From: Whitmania pigra
Lineage: Eukaryota > Annelida > Clitellata > Hirudinida > Haemopidae
Assembly: GCA_021613335.1 (NCBI GenBank)
Contig: JAJTWR010000475.1
Span: 1 to 64,000 of the forward strand
DNA: 64,000 bases
Direction: 5' to 3'
A program made the translations under genes and the position numbers. Positions 27,267-36,014 of the stretch are shown here, one piece after another; position 1 is the first letter of the stretch; each line of letters starts with the position of its first letter. The notes below the pieces were generated by a model, which made no database searches, was not told the origin of the DNA, and saw only the letters and a list, made by a program, of their open reading frames with translations.

Positions 27267-28015
27267 TCAAGGTGGCGTAAATATTTCGGTGTGGAGCCTC
27301 AGCTGGTTGTCCCGGTTCAGGTGGAGGCGACGGATGGGTATTTCTGATTTTAAAGCGCCGTGCGGTCGATGCCAATTATACATATGCGTCCAATATGGCG
27401 GATGCTTTTTCCGGTGTTCAGAGGAGGGGTAAGCACAAGCATAGGCCCATTCCTTAAGCGCGGTTTGGATGAAGCGTTCAGCCTTGCCGTTGGTTTTTGG
27501 CGTATAGGGTTTGGCGCGGATGCGTTTGAGGCGGAGACCCTTGCGCATCTTGGCGAAGTCCTTCGCTCTATAGCAGGCTCCCTTGTCGATCATGACGCGA
27601 GTTACGGCGATGCCGAGGCTTTCGTAATGAGTAATGGAAGATGTCGGTAAAGGCGAGGCGGGAGGCATCATCGATGCAGACGTGAACATATTCCCAGCAA
27701 ACCCCGCGGGAACTGCTCTGGCCTGTCCGATCGCCGGCGATCCGGTGGCCGACGCGATCGAAGCGGCCAAGGCGTTCGATATCGAGATGGATCATGCCTC
27801 CCGGCTCGGCATATTCATAGCGCACGATTGGCTCGGCGGGGGCGATGTCCTTCATCCGCGACAGTCCGGCGCGCTTGAGAACGCGACTGACCGCGGCAGG
27901 GGAGACGCCTGTTTTCATAGCGATGCGTTTGCCCGTCCGATGTTGGCGGCGAAGCTCAACGCTACGCTCCGCCAGAACTGCATTCGTACGGCGTGGACTG
28001 GTTTTCGTCCGTGAT
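27267..28015 (-). pseudogene. IS481-family transposase remnant
   Basis: Reading leftward from about 28015, the N-terminal HTH part (GVSPAAVSRVLKRAGLSRMK) leads into YEYAEPGGMIHLDIERLGRF and WEYVHVCIDDASRLAFTDIF with the first catalytic Asp. An internal deletion of roughly 20 codons with a frame change follows. The other frame then supplies HYESLGIAVTRVMIDKGACY and KPYTPKTNGKAERFIQTAL with the catalytic Glu, and YNWHRPHGAL. The second Asp motif reads IDKG instead of TDNG. The 5' end is cut off by the next IS. Confidence 0.8.
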
Positions 28016-28087
28016 GAGTAAAATAGCCCCCAAAGTGCCCGGAGATGGTCTCCCACTTCGCTGAGAGGCAGGAGTAATGTCGTGATT

Positions 28088-28492
28088 ATGACTGGTCACA
28101 ATCCGAAGAGTGAGGTCCTGCGGGGCCGAGAAGTGCGGCGGCGCAGAACGCCAGCGGAGAAGCTGGCGTTCGTCGCTGAGACGATGGAGGCCGGCATGAG
28201 CGTGAGCCATGTGGCGCGTCGTCATGGGATCGCGTCGAACCAGTTGTTCGTCTGGCGTCGATTGGCGAATGAGTGCGCGCTGACAGCAACGGCAGCTGAA
28301 GAAGCAGTCGCGCCAGCCTCTGCGTACAAGGCCTTGGCGGGTCAGGTCCGCGAGTTGCAGCGCCTTCCCGGCAAGAAAACGATGGAGGCCGAGATCCTGA
28401 AAGAGGCGCTCGACCATGCGACGGGCTCAAAAAAACAGATGCTGCGGTCGCTATCGCGACCGATGCTCCATCATCGGGACGATACCCCATGA
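28088..28492 (+). CDS. IS2-group OrfA (InsC-like)
   Basis: Small HTH protein of the IS, 134 residues. It has RRRRTPAEKLAFVAETMEAG, HVARRHGIASNQLFVWRRL, then the helical dimerisation segment GQVRELQRLPGKKTMEAEIL, close to InsC of IS2. ATG 28088 is chosen; GTG 28082 is in frame. It overlaps orfB at 28490. It is intact, but the partner orfB is broken. Confidence 0.8.
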   Translation: MTGHNPKSEVLRGREVRRRRTPAEKLAFVAETMEAGMSVSHVARRHGIASNQLFVWRRLANECALTATAAEEAVAPASAYKALAGQVRELQRLPGKKTMEAEILKEALDHATGSKKQMLRSLSRPMLHHRDDTP

Positions 28493-29021
28493 CAGCGATC
28501 TGCGAGGCAATTGGCGTGGGCTCGATCCAATATCATTGAGCGCACGGCTGGACGCCCCGCAAAGCGCATGGGGCGCCCGCCCTTGCCGGAAACCGATCTG
28601 ATCGAAGAGATCGAAGCGGCGATCGACATGGGGCTACATCCGCGATCTGATGGTCAGCGCCCTCGAGCATCGGTTCGGCCGCGTCAATCGGTTGCCTGCG
28701 ACAATCGAATGGCTGACGGACAACGGGTCATGCTACCTCGCGGGTGAAACCCGGCGCTTTGCGCGGCATATCGGGCTGGAGCCCCTGATGACACCGATCG
28801 AAAGCCCGCAATCCAACGGCATGGCTGAAGCCTTCGTCCGCACGTTCAAGCGCGACTACCTTCGCGTCTCCTCATGCCCGGATGCCCGAACCGTCATCGC
28901 GCAACTGCCGAAGCGGTTCGAGCGCTACAGCACGGCTCACCCGCACAGCGCCTTGGGATATCGTTCGCCGCGCGAGTTCATCAACGAGCGTTCAAACCGG
29001 AAGCCGCTGTCCGAAACTTAA
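28490..29021 (+). pseudogene. IS2-group OrfB with internal deletion
   Basis: The start (MTAICEAIGVGS) soon meets a TGA; the next frame carries GRPAKRMGRPPLPETDLIEE. Then, at about 28632, the sequence jumps to YIRDLMVSALEHRFG and the C-terminal part TIEWLTDNGSCYLAGETRR (second Asp), SPQSNGMAEAFVRTFKRDY (Glu) and HSALGYRSPREF. The region with the first catalytic Asp is missing, so the enzyme is dead. Confidence 0.8.
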
Positions 29022-29100
29022 GGGGCCACAACAGTGGTCGATCAAGTAATTGACCGGGCGGCTTTGATTTCCGGCGTTGGTAGTAACCAGGTTGAAGTCA

Positions 29101-29211
29101 TTATCGAACATCGGGAGAACTGACGATGAAACGCATAGCGTTCTGCACTCTTCTCGACTCCATGAAGGCGCAAGCGATGGCGGCGAGGGCAAGTGCGAGA
29201 AAATCTTTCAT
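29101..29211 (-). CDS. Possible 36-residue membrane micropeptide
   Basis: ATG at 29211 follows GAGGAG by about 8 nt and opens a short frame beginning MKDFLALALAAIACAFMES, one hydrophobic helix followed by a basic tail. It is downstream of, and in the same direction as, the hydrolase gene (43 bp gap). No family is recognised. A spurious frame is quite possible. Confidence 0.3.
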   Translation of the reverse strand: MKDFLALALAAIACAFMESRRVQNAMRFIVSSPDVR

Positions 29212-29254
29212 GTCGAGACTCCTCAGCAGGCATTGTAGAAATGCGGAAACCAGA

Positions 29255-30076
29255 TCAGCTGAACAAGAATCCCTCGGTTTCACGCAAGAAGGCGGTCAAC
29301 TGTTCGATTTGAACCCAGTGACCGCAGCGGGCGACTTCATACAAACGGGCATTGGGCAGGAGCGCAGCCGCCTGGCGCGAGACATCGATCGGGATGACTC
29401 GATCTTCGACGCCATGGATCAGCAAGGTCGGGGTCGAGAGGCGTTGCAACTCGTCTGGCGCAAGGGCCAGGGCATCGACCCAGCGTTGGCGCGGGGCCGG
29501 AAACAGAGCGGCAAAGCGCTGTTGCATATCGCCGCGAATACTGGCCTGATACCGCATATCGACCAGATCCTCGGTGATCAACGTCTGGTCATAGGCCAGA
29601 AACCTCATCACCTCGCGCATTGCCTGGCGCGAAGGCTGATAACCCCAAACCCGGTCCAACCCATCGGTGATGGCAAAGCTCAACGATACCGCTCCCATCA
29701 GCACCAGCTTGCTCACCCGGTCAGGATGGCAAAGCGCGATATGCAAGGCGATGGCGCCGCCAAAGGAATTGCCGATCGCAGCGCAACGCTCGATTTTTAG
29801 CGCATCCAGCAGGCCAATCGCCTGGTCTACCCAGCCTTCGACGCTGGTATCGGTTGGATCGTCGCTATGCGTATAGCCGAAACCGGCCATGTCCGGAGCG
29901 ATCGCCCGCGCCTTTTGCGCCAAAACCGGCAAGACCAGCCGCCAGTTCGCCCAGGCGGAAACGCCAGGGCCGGAACCGTGGATCAGCAGTATGGCCTCTC
30001 CTTCGCCCAAATCGTGATAATTCAGGCGGGCGGCCCCGATTTGCAGGCTCTTGCCGATTTCAGGGTTGGCGCTCAT
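29255..30076 (-). CDS. Alpha/beta hydrolase, meta-cleavage-product hydrolase-like (XylF/DmpD type)
   Basis: Serine hydrolase of the C-C bond hydrolase group that cleaves ring-fission products of aromatic catabolism. The oxyanion motif is LLIHGSGPGVSAWANWRLV, the nucleophile elbow is GNSFGGAIALH, the acid is near IHGVEDRVIPID and the catalytic His is in ARCGHWVQIE. RYQASIRGDM and FPAPRQRWVDAL strengthen the XylF-like match. ATG at 30076 has GGAGG 8 nt upstream. No other aromatic-degradation gene is present here, so the natural substrate is open. It is divergent from murJ. Confidence 0.82.
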   Translation of the reverse strand: MSANPEIGKSLQIGAARLNYHDLGEGEAILLIHGSGPGVSAWANWRLVLPVLAQKARAIAPDMAGFGYTHSDDPTDTSVEGWVDQAIGLLDALKIERCAAIGNSFGGAIALHIALCHPDRVSKLVLMGAVSLSFAITDGLDRVWGYQPSRQAMREVMRFLAYDQTLITEDLVDMRYQASIRGDMQQRFAALFPAPRQRWVDALALAPDELQRLSTPTLLIHGVEDRVIPIDVSRQAAALLPNARLYEVARCGHWVQIEQLTAFLRETEGFLFS

Positions 30077-30177
30077 GGAAATTGCCTCCATTGCTAGCGA
30101 TGTCGAACGCGCCATCATGCCAGTTCCGGACTTTTTTATTAGCGTTATTTCTTTACTGCTATATGACATCTCGCCCC

Positions 30178-30205
30178 TTGACGGTCGATAAGTCCAGGCT
30201 AACAG
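30178..30205 (+). promoter_or_regulatory. Candidate sigma-70 promoter for murJ
   Basis: TTGACG (30178-30183), 16-bp spacer, TAACAG (30200-30205), 37 bp ahead of the murJ ATG. The -35 box is good and the -10 weak. It lies in the divergent gap between the hydrolase and murJ. Confidence 0.35.
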
Positions 30206-30242
30206 TAGCCGCCCTTTTCTCAACCGCTGTCGAGATCCTTTC

Positions 30243-31793
30243 ATGAACCTGTCCCGGGCGATCGCCACCGTTGGCGCCCTTACCGCCGTCAGCCGTCTTC
30301 TGGGATTCGTTCGTGATATCATGGTGGCGGCGGCGCTAGGGGCCGGGCCGGTCGCCGATGCGTTTTTCGTGGCGTTCAAATTCCCCAATTTCTTTCGCCG
30401 GCTGTTTGGCGAAGGGGCGTTCAATGCCGCCTTCGTGCCGATGTTCGCCGGGATGACCGCTAGCGAAGGCAACCGCGCCGCCCTCCGCTTTGCCGAACAA
30501 AGTCTGGCGGTGCTGCTGGGGTGCCTGCTTGCCGTCACCGTAGCGGCAGAGGCGGCCATGCCCTGGCTGATGGTGGCGCTGGCGCCGGGATTCGAGCAAG
30601 GATCGCAGCGTTATGCACTGGCGGTCGAACTGACGCGCATCACTTTCCCCTATCTGTTGTTCATCTCGGTTTCAGCCCTGTTGTCGGGGGTGTTGAATTC
30701 GCTCGATCGCTATGCCGCCGCCGCCGCGACGCCAATCCTGCTCAATGTTTGCATGATTCTGGCTATCGTCTCGCTGCCAAGCGTGGCGGCAACGATGGGG
30801 CATGCCCTGGCCTGGGGGGTGATGGCGGCGGGAGTCTGCCAATTCGTCTGGTTGAGCGTCAGCTGTATCCGCGCTGGCGCGCCCATTGGCCTGCCCTGGC
30901 CGCGTTTGACGCGGGATGTCCGCAAAATGCTGAAACTGATGGTTCCCGGCGCCATCGGCGCGGGCGTCACGCAGGTCAATTTGATGGTCGATGTCATCAT
31001 CGCCTCCTTGCTGCCCGCAGGCTCGGTCTCGTTTCTGTATTATGCCGACCGCATCAATCAGTTGCCGCTTGGCATCGTGGGCGCGGCGGTGGGCACCGCT
31101 TTGCTGCCGGTTTTGTCCAAACAATTGCGCGCTGGCGAGGTACAGGCGGCGTTGACCAGCCAGAACCGGGCGTTGGAATATGCCTTGCTGCTCACCTTGC
31201 CAGCAACCGCCGGGCTGATCGCCCTGGCTCAGCCGATTGTGGTTGTTCTGTTCCAGCGCAACGCTTTTTCCGCTGCCGACGCCGTTGCCACCGGCGGCGC
31301 TCTCGCCGCTTTTGCCTTGGGATTGCCAGCTTATGCGCTGATCAAAATGCTGACCCCCGGCTTTTTCGCCCGTCAGGATACGGCAACGCCGGTAAAAGTG
31401 GCCGGCGCGGCGTTGCTGCTGAATATCGCGCTCAATTTTGCCCTTATGCCGTTTCTAGCCCATATCGGCGTGGCGCTGGCAACGGCCCTGGCCGCTTGGG
31501 TGAATTTTGCCGCCCTGGCGGTCATCCAACGGCGGCGCGCCATGTTTGCGCTCGATCGGCGTATGCAACGGCGCGCGCCGCGCCTGCTGCTCGCCAGTTT
31601 GGTTATGGGCGCGGCGCTGGCGCTGGCGGCGTGGCAAGCGGCGCCGCTGCTTGCACCGGCGTCATCGTGGCGCTATGCGGCGCTGGCGGCGATTGTTTTT
31701 GCCGGCACAGTGCTGTATTTCGGCTTGGGCCAGGTCATCGGGGCGGTGGATCTGCGCGAAGCTGCGTCGATACTGCGCCGCCGTCGGGTCTAA
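30243..31793 (+). CDS. murJ: Lipid II flippase MurJ
   Basis: Polytopic inner-membrane flippase (516 residues, about 14 helices) that moves lipid II across the membrane for peptidoglycan synthesis. The N-terminus carries [20 protein letters not shown] and [21 protein letters not shown], the family signature with its essential arginines. [19 protein letters not shown] marks helix 10 and its loop. The next gene is trpS, an order common in alphaproteobacteria. Confidence 0.95.
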   Translation: MNLSRAIATVGALTAVSRLLGFVRDIMVAAALGAGPVADAFFVAFKFPNFFRRLFGEGAFNAAFVPMFAGMTASEGNRAALRFAEQSLAVLLGCLLAVTVAAEAAMPWLMVALAPGFEQGSQRYALAVELTRITFPYLLFISVSALLSGVLNSLDRYAAAAATPILLNVCMILAIVSLPSVAATMGHALAWGVMAAGVCQFVWLSVSCIRAGAPIGLPWPRLTRDVRKMLKLMVPGAIGAGVTQVNLMVDVIIASLLPAGSVSFLYYADRINQLPLGIVGAAVGTALLPVLSKQLRAGEVQAALTSQNRALEYALLLTLPATAGLIALAQPIVVVLFQRNAFSAADAVATGGALAAFALGLPAYALIKMLTPGFFARQDTATPVKVAGAALLLNIALNFALMPFLAHIGVALATALAAWVNFAALAVIQRRRAMFALDRRMQRRAPRLLLASLVMGAALALAAWQAAPLLAPASSWRYAALAAIVFAGTVLYFGLGQVIGAVDLREAASILRRRRV

Positions 31794-31831
31794 TGTTCCT
31801 CTCTTTCCCCTCATCTTGGCGATATTCGGCT

Positions 31832-32830
31832 ATGAAACGTATTTTTTCCGGCATCCAGCCCACCGGCAACCTGCATCTCGGCAATTACCTGGGGGCGATT
31901 CGTAACTGGGTTGGCTTGCAGCACGAATATCAATCGATCTTTTGCATCGTCGATCTGCATGCTTTAACCCTGCCGCAGGAGCCGGCCGCCCTCACCCTTG
32001 CCACCCGCGAGGTCGCGGCCACCTACGTTGCCGCCGGCATCGACCCGGACAAGAGCATTATCTTCAACCAAAGCGCCGTGCCAAGCCTTCCGACGCTGGC
32101 CTGGCTGCTAGGCTGTCTCACGCCGCTTGGCTGGCTGAACCGCATGACGCAGTTCAAGGAAAAAGCCGGCAAGCAGCGCGAGGAAGCCGGGCTTGGCCTG
32201 TATGCCTATCCGGTGCTGATGGCCGCCGATATCTTGATTTATAAAGCGACCCACGTTCCGGTCGGCGAAGATCAAAAGCAGCATCTGGAGTTGGCTCGCG
32301 ATATTGCCGGCGCGTTCAACCGCCGCTATGGGGTGGAGTTTTTCCCCCTTCCCGAACCGCAGATTTTTGGCGCCGCCACTCGGGTGATGTCGCTGCGCGA
32401 TGGCGCCAAGAAAATGTCGAAGTCGGATGCATCGGACTATTCGCGCATCGCCATGACCGACGATGCCGACACGGTGGTGCAAAAGATCCGCAAGGCCAAG
32501 ACCGATCCCGAACCCTTGCCCGACACGGTGGAAGAGCTGGAAAAGCGGCCCGAGGCCAACAATCTGGTTGGCATTTACGCCGCCTTGTCCAACCAGCGCC
32601 GCGAACAGGTGTTGGATCGCTATGCCGGGGGGCAATTTGCCGCCTTCAAAAAAGATCTCGCCGATCTTGCCGTTGCCAGCTTGGGGCCGATTGGCGCGCG
32701 CATAAAGGAGTTAATGGCCGATCCCGCCGAAATCGACGCCATCCTGCGCAAGGGCGGCGAACGGGCCACTGCCATCGTCGAACCCTATATGCGCGATTTG
32801 TTCGACATCATGGGTTTATTGCGGCCCTAA
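31832..32830 (+). CDS. trpS: Tryptophan-tRNA ligase
   Basis: Class I aminoacyl-tRNA synthetase charging tRNA-Trp, 332 residues, a normal bacterial length. It has [19 protein letters not shown] (HIGH-type motif), [18 protein letters not shown] and [10 protein letters not shown] (KMSKS). ATG at 31832 is the natural N-terminus; the longer open frame upstream is the shadow of murJ. The stop overlaps the stop of the convergent dehydratase gene. Confidence 0.95.
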   Translation: MKRIFSGIQPTGNLHLGNYLGAIRNWVGLQHEYQSIFCIVDLHALTLPQEPAALTLATREVAATYVAAGIDPDKSIIFNQSAVPSLPTLAWLLGCLTPLGWLNRMTQFKEKAGKQREEAGLGLYAYPVLMAADILIYKATHVPVGEDQKQHLELARDIAGAFNRRYGVEFFPLPEPQIFGAATRVMSLRDGAKKMSKSDASDYSRIAMTDDADTVVQKIRKAKTDPEPLPDTVEELEKRPEANNLVGIYAALSNQRREQVLDRYAGGQFAAFKKDLADLAVASLGPIGARIKELMADPAEIDAILRKGGERATAIVEPYMRDLFDIMGLLRP

Positions 32831-33777
32831 CGCGAAGCGAGAATACCGGCGGCAACGGCGCGGTCGATATTGCCGCCAGTCAAAATCGCCGCCACCCGCC
32901 GGCCGGCGGGTCGTTCCTGTAAGGCTGCTGCCAGGGCGGCGGCGCCAGCGCCTTCGGCCAAATTATGGGTATCTTCGTGCAAGGCGCACAAGGCGGCGGC
33001 GATCTCGTCGTCGCTGACCCGCACGATCCGCGCCGCCCCTGCCTGCATGATGGCCAAGGGTTCCGCTAGCGGAACCCGACAGGCCAAGCCGTCAGCGAAA
33101 GTGTCGGCGCTGTCGGTTGCAATCGCCCGGCCTGCCTCAAAACTCCTGGCATAGGCGTCGGCGCCGCTTGCCACCACCCCGACGATTTCCGTCTTCAACC
33201 CCAGCAGATCGCGGGTGCGGATCGTTGCGGCGATCCCCGATCCCATGCCAATTGGGACATAAACGCAATCGAGATCGGCGACCGCCCGAAACAATTCCAG
33301 CGCATAGGTTGCCACTCCGCGCACCAGTTCGCGATGAAAGGGCGGGACCGGGTGCCAGCCTTCTTGGGCGGCCAAATGCATGGCATGTTCGAAAGCGGCT
33401 TGATAATCGCTTCCATGTTCGATCAGATCGGCGCCAAGCGCCTGCATGGCGGCGTTTTTTTCGCGCGAATTTCCCTTGGGGACAACGATCGTAACCTTCA
33501 GCCCGGCGCGGCTGCCGGCAAAAGCCAAGCTTTGACCGTGATTGCCCCGGGTAGCGCTGACGATGCCGGCGATATCGGGACGATGGCGGCGCAGACGGTC
33601 GATATAAACCAGCCCGCCACGCAGCTTGAACGCTCCGATCGGGAGATGGTTTTCATGCTTGACCCAGATCGGGCTACCCAGCCGCCGCGCCAGCAGCGGC
33701 CAGGCATAGGCGGGGGTAGGGGCGAGCAGCGGGCGGATCAGGTCGGCGGCGGCTTGCAGTTCGGTTAAATCGAACAT
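32827..33777 (-). CDS. Threonine/serine dehydratase-like PLP enzyme
   Basis: Fold type II PLP enzyme (316 residues) that would deaminate threonine, serine or a hydroxy amino acid. The PLP lysine is in [10 protein letters not shown], with [14 protein letters not shown] next, [12 protein letters not shown] as the phosphate-binding loop and AILTGGNID near the end. No C-terminal ACT domain follows, as in catabolic TdcB-type enzymes. ATG at 33777 (GAGGA upstream) is preferred over TTG at 33801. It is convergent with trpS, stops overlapping by 3 bp. Confidence 0.85.
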   Translation of the reverse strand: MFDLTELQAAADLIRPLLAPTPAYAWPLLARRLGSPIWVKHENHLPIGAFKLRGGLVYIDRLRRHRPDIAGIVSATRGNHGQSLAFAGSRAGLKVTIVVPKGNSREKNAAMQALGADLIEHGSDYQAAFEHAMHLAAQEGWHPVPPFHRELVRGVATYALELFRAVADLDCVYVPIGMGSGIAATIRTRDLLGLKTEIVGVVASGADAYARSFEAGRAIATDSADTFADGLACRVPLAEPLAIMQAGAARIVRVSDDEIAAALCALHEDTHNLAEGAGAAALAAALQERPAGRRVAAILTGGNIDRAVAAGILASR

Positions 33778-33884
33778 CGTATCCTCGACGATGGATGGCA
33801 AAAGCCCCCGCCGCTTGCATCCCCTTGTATCATCATGCCTGGATTTGGATCAATCGAAACATTGTACGCTGACAATGACGCGCG

Positions 33885-35003
33885 TCAGCCCAATCGCTGC
33901 AACGCCGTTTCCACCGCTTTGCGCGGCGGCGACTCGGCTGGCAGCCGGTCGCGCAATTTCTGCCACAAGATTTTTGCCTGTGCCCGATTACCGGCATCCA
34001 GTTCAGCCTGCCCGACGAACCACAAGGCTTCAAGCTGATCCGGCTCCAAGGTCAGCACCCGGCGCAGCAGGGCGATGAATTCGAGCGGCGGCGGCTGGTC
34101 GCTGTCGGGCGGATAGAGAGAGCGCGCATAAGCCAGCAATACATCGGCGCGCGTGGGAGCGGCATCGGCCGCTTTGGCATAGGCGGCGAGCGATTTTTCC
34201 CTATCGCCGAGCACTTCCCAGGATTTGCCCAAACGCAGCCAGCCTTCGACATCGCCGGGTTGCGTTTGCAGACGCGCTTCCAGCCGGGCGACCATGGCGA
34301 TAACCGCTTCGTCCTGGGCGGCTGAAGCTTCAGGCGCCACCACGCCTGGTTCCGCCGGATCGCGCCCGGTCATGCGGGCGGCTTCGGCAATGCTCTTTTC
34401 CACCGACGGGCGCCAGGGGGCTTGCGGCGGGGCAAGAGCGAGCAGCTTTTGCCAAGCTGCGATGGCGCCCGCCAGATCGCCCGCCTGCGCCTTGGCCAAG
34501 GCCAGGTAATAGCGCGCCTTGGGGTTCTGGCCATCGATAACCAGCGCTCGGCCAAAGGCCGCCGCCGCCTCGGCCGTCACCTGTCCGCCAGCCGCTATGA
34601 CCAAGGCTTCGCCTTGTTCGGTGGCGATTTCCGGCCGCGATCTTGCCGGCCGATCGGGCAGGTCCGGGGCGCCAAGCCCAACATAGAGCGGCAATGCCAG
34701 AACCGGGACGGCAACAAGCAAAGCTGCGGCTAAGCGGCGTCTTTGGACGCTGGCAGCGGCTAGCGTCGGGGCATCCTCGGCGACCGCCAACAGGCGGCGT
34801 TGAATTTCCACCCGGGCGCCGGCGAGTTCGCTTGCGGTCAAACGCCCCTCGGCTGCGTCGTTTTCCAGCTCGGCGAGTTGCGCTGCAAAAACCGCCCGGC
34901 GGGATCGAGCGCCGTCGGCGTCATCGCGCGGGCGACGCCACAAGGGCGCCAGCAACAGCGCCAGGACCGACAGCGTCACCCCCCCCAGGCCAAGCCAGAT
35001 CAT
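33885..35003 (-). CDS. ccmI: Cytochrome c maturation protein CcmI (CycH)
   Basis: Apocytochrome c chaperone of System I (372 residues). It has an N-terminal membrane helix, a cytoplasmic loop (AAQLAELENDAAEGRLTASE, the CcmI start signature), a second helix near residue 100, then a periplasmic TPR domain (WLRLGKSWEVLGDREKSLAAY, RRVLTLEPDQLEALWF). It presents the apocytochrome to CcmF/CcmH and is the last gene of the operon. Confidence 0.9.
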   Translation of the reverse strand: MIWLGLGGVTLSVLALLLAPLWRRPRDDADGARSRRAVFAAQLAELENDAAEGRLTASELAGARVEIQRRLLAVAEDAPTLAAASVQRRRLAAALLVAVPVLALPLYVGLGAPDLPDRPARSRPEIATEQGEALVIAAGGQVTAEAAAAFGRALVIDGQNPKARYYLALAKAQAGDLAGAIAAWQKLLALAPPQAPWRPSVEKSIAEAARMTGRDPAEPGVVAPEASAAQDEAVIAMVARLEARLQTQPGDVEGWLRLGKSWEVLGDREKSLAAYAKAADAAPTRADVLLAYARSLYPPDSDQPPPLEFIALLRRVLTLEPDQLEALWFVGQAELDAGNRAQAKILWQKLRDRLPAESPPRKAVETALQRLG

Positions 35004-35476
35004 GGCTGCTTTTCCTGTTCTTGGGCGAGCAGAGCCTTGAGCCGGGCCTGTTCGGCGCGGCTCAGCGGCGTCGTTGCCGGATCGGCGCGCCCGGCATTGC
35101 GGCGGCTACGCCGCCAGATGCCGGCGCTGACACCCAACAACAAGAGAAAAGGACCGAACCACAGCAGCCAGGTAGCCGGTTTGAGCGGCGGTTTCAGCAA
35201 CACGAAATCGCCATAGCGCGAGCGGATATATTCGGTTGCCTCGGCATCGCTATCGCCGGCCAGGATTCGTTCGCGCACCAGCAAGCGCAGATCGCGCGCC
35301 AGGTCGGCGTTGCTGTCATCGATCGATTCATTGCGGCACACCAGACAGCGCAAGCCTGACGAAATGGCGCGCGCGCGCGCTTCCTGGGCCGGGTCGGGCA
35401 ACATCTCATCCGGTTGCACGCCCCAAGCCGGCCAAACCAGCAAGGCCAGCAAGCAGATGACCGCCAGACTTCTCAT
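35000..35476 (-). CDS. ccmH: Cytochrome c maturation thioredoxin-like protein CcmH (CycL)
   Basis: Membrane-anchored periplasmic protein (158 residues) that reduces the apocytochrome CXXCH thiols. It has a signal helix, the redox motif LRCLVCRNESI, RSRYGDFVLLKPPLK and a C-terminal membrane anchor. It overlaps ccmI by four bases and ccmG by four. Confidence 0.93.
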   Translation of the reverse strand: MRSLAVICLLALLVWPAWGVQPDEMLPDPAQEARARAISSGLRCLVCRNESIDDSNADLARDLRLLVRERILAGDSDAEATEYIRSRYGDFVLLKPPLKPATWLLWFGPFLLLLGVSAGIWRRSRRNAGRADPATTPLSRAEQARLKALLAQEQEKQP

Positions 35477-36012
35477 TTTGTCAGCTCCTTGAGCATCGGT
35501 TTGACGATCCCGGTCAAATCCTCATGCTGGATCGGGCCGACATGGCGGTAGCGAACCCGGCCGCTGCGGTCGATGACATAGGTTTCCGGCACGCCATAAA
35601 CGCCCCAATCGATGGCCGCCCGGCCGCTTTTGTCGGCAAGGATATGGCGGAACGGATCGCCAAGCTCTTGCAACCAGGCGAGGGCGGCTTCCGGCCTGTC
35701 CTTGTAATTGACCCCGATGATGGTCACCCCCTCTTTTTTCAACGCCAGCAGAGCTGGATGCTCGATCCGGCAAGGTGCGCACCAGGAGGCGAAGAAATTG
35801 ACCAATACCGGTTCGCGCACCGCCACAGCCAGCAGCGCTTGACGATCGAAACCGGCCTCGCTCGCGCGCAGCGCCGGCAAAACAAAAGCCGGGGCGGGCT
35901 GATCGATCAACACCGATTCGAGCCGGTTGGGGTCGCGGCCAAGGCCGATGGCAAACCAGACGACCACCGGCGCGAACAGCAGCAACGGCAGCAAATAAAG
36001 CAAACGGCGCAT
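35473..36012 (-). CDS. ccmG: Thiol:disulfide interchange protein CcmG (DsbE)
   Basis: Periplasmic thioredoxin-like protein (179 residues) anchored by an N-terminal helix (LLYLLPLLLFAPVVVWFAI). The active site is NFFASWCAPCRIEHP, and GVYGVPETYVIDRSG contains the cis-Pro loop. It keeps CcmH or apocytochrome thiols reduced. ATG at 36012 is chosen because the frame upstream is only the shadow of ccmF. Confidence 0.92.
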   Translation of the reverse strand: MRRLLYLLPLLLFAPVVVWFAIGLGRDPNRLESVLIDQPAPAFVLPALRASEAGFDRQALLAVAVREPVLVNFFASWCAPCRIEHPALLALKKEGVTIIGVNYKDRPEAALAWLQELGDPFRHILADKSGRAAIDWGVYGVPETYVIDRSGRVRYRHVGPIQHEDLTGIVKPMLKELTK

Positions 36013-36014
36013 GG

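Larger units (their letters stand above)
3058..29028. other. Candidate IS-bounded island carrying the BMC and sugar-acid clusters
   Basis: The same IS2-group terminal sequence faces outward at both ends: transposase C-terminus and terminal repeat on the minus strand at 3058-3294, and on the plus strand at 28796-29028. Everything between is catabolic or mobile; the genes to the right are core (murJ, trpS, ccm). No target duplication is seen at the outer edges, so a single recent composite transposition is not demonstrated. The boundary is an inference. Confidence 0.4.
28024..29028 (+). mobile_element. IS2-group element of the IS3 family, right copy, internally deleted
   Basis: The ends TAGCCCCCAAAGTGCCCGG (28024) and, reversed, TGGCCCCTTAAGTTTCGG (ending 29028) are imperfect inverted repeats; boundaries are good to about 10 bp. 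OrfA is intact but orfB has lost its middle. The right end matches the IS end at 3058-3068 in opposite orientation. The element abuts the IS481 remnant on its left. Confidence 0.75.

Noticed and set aside
30521..31831. Long N-terminal extension in frame with trpS
   Set aside because: It is the out-of-frame shadow of murJ; TrpS starts normally at 31832.
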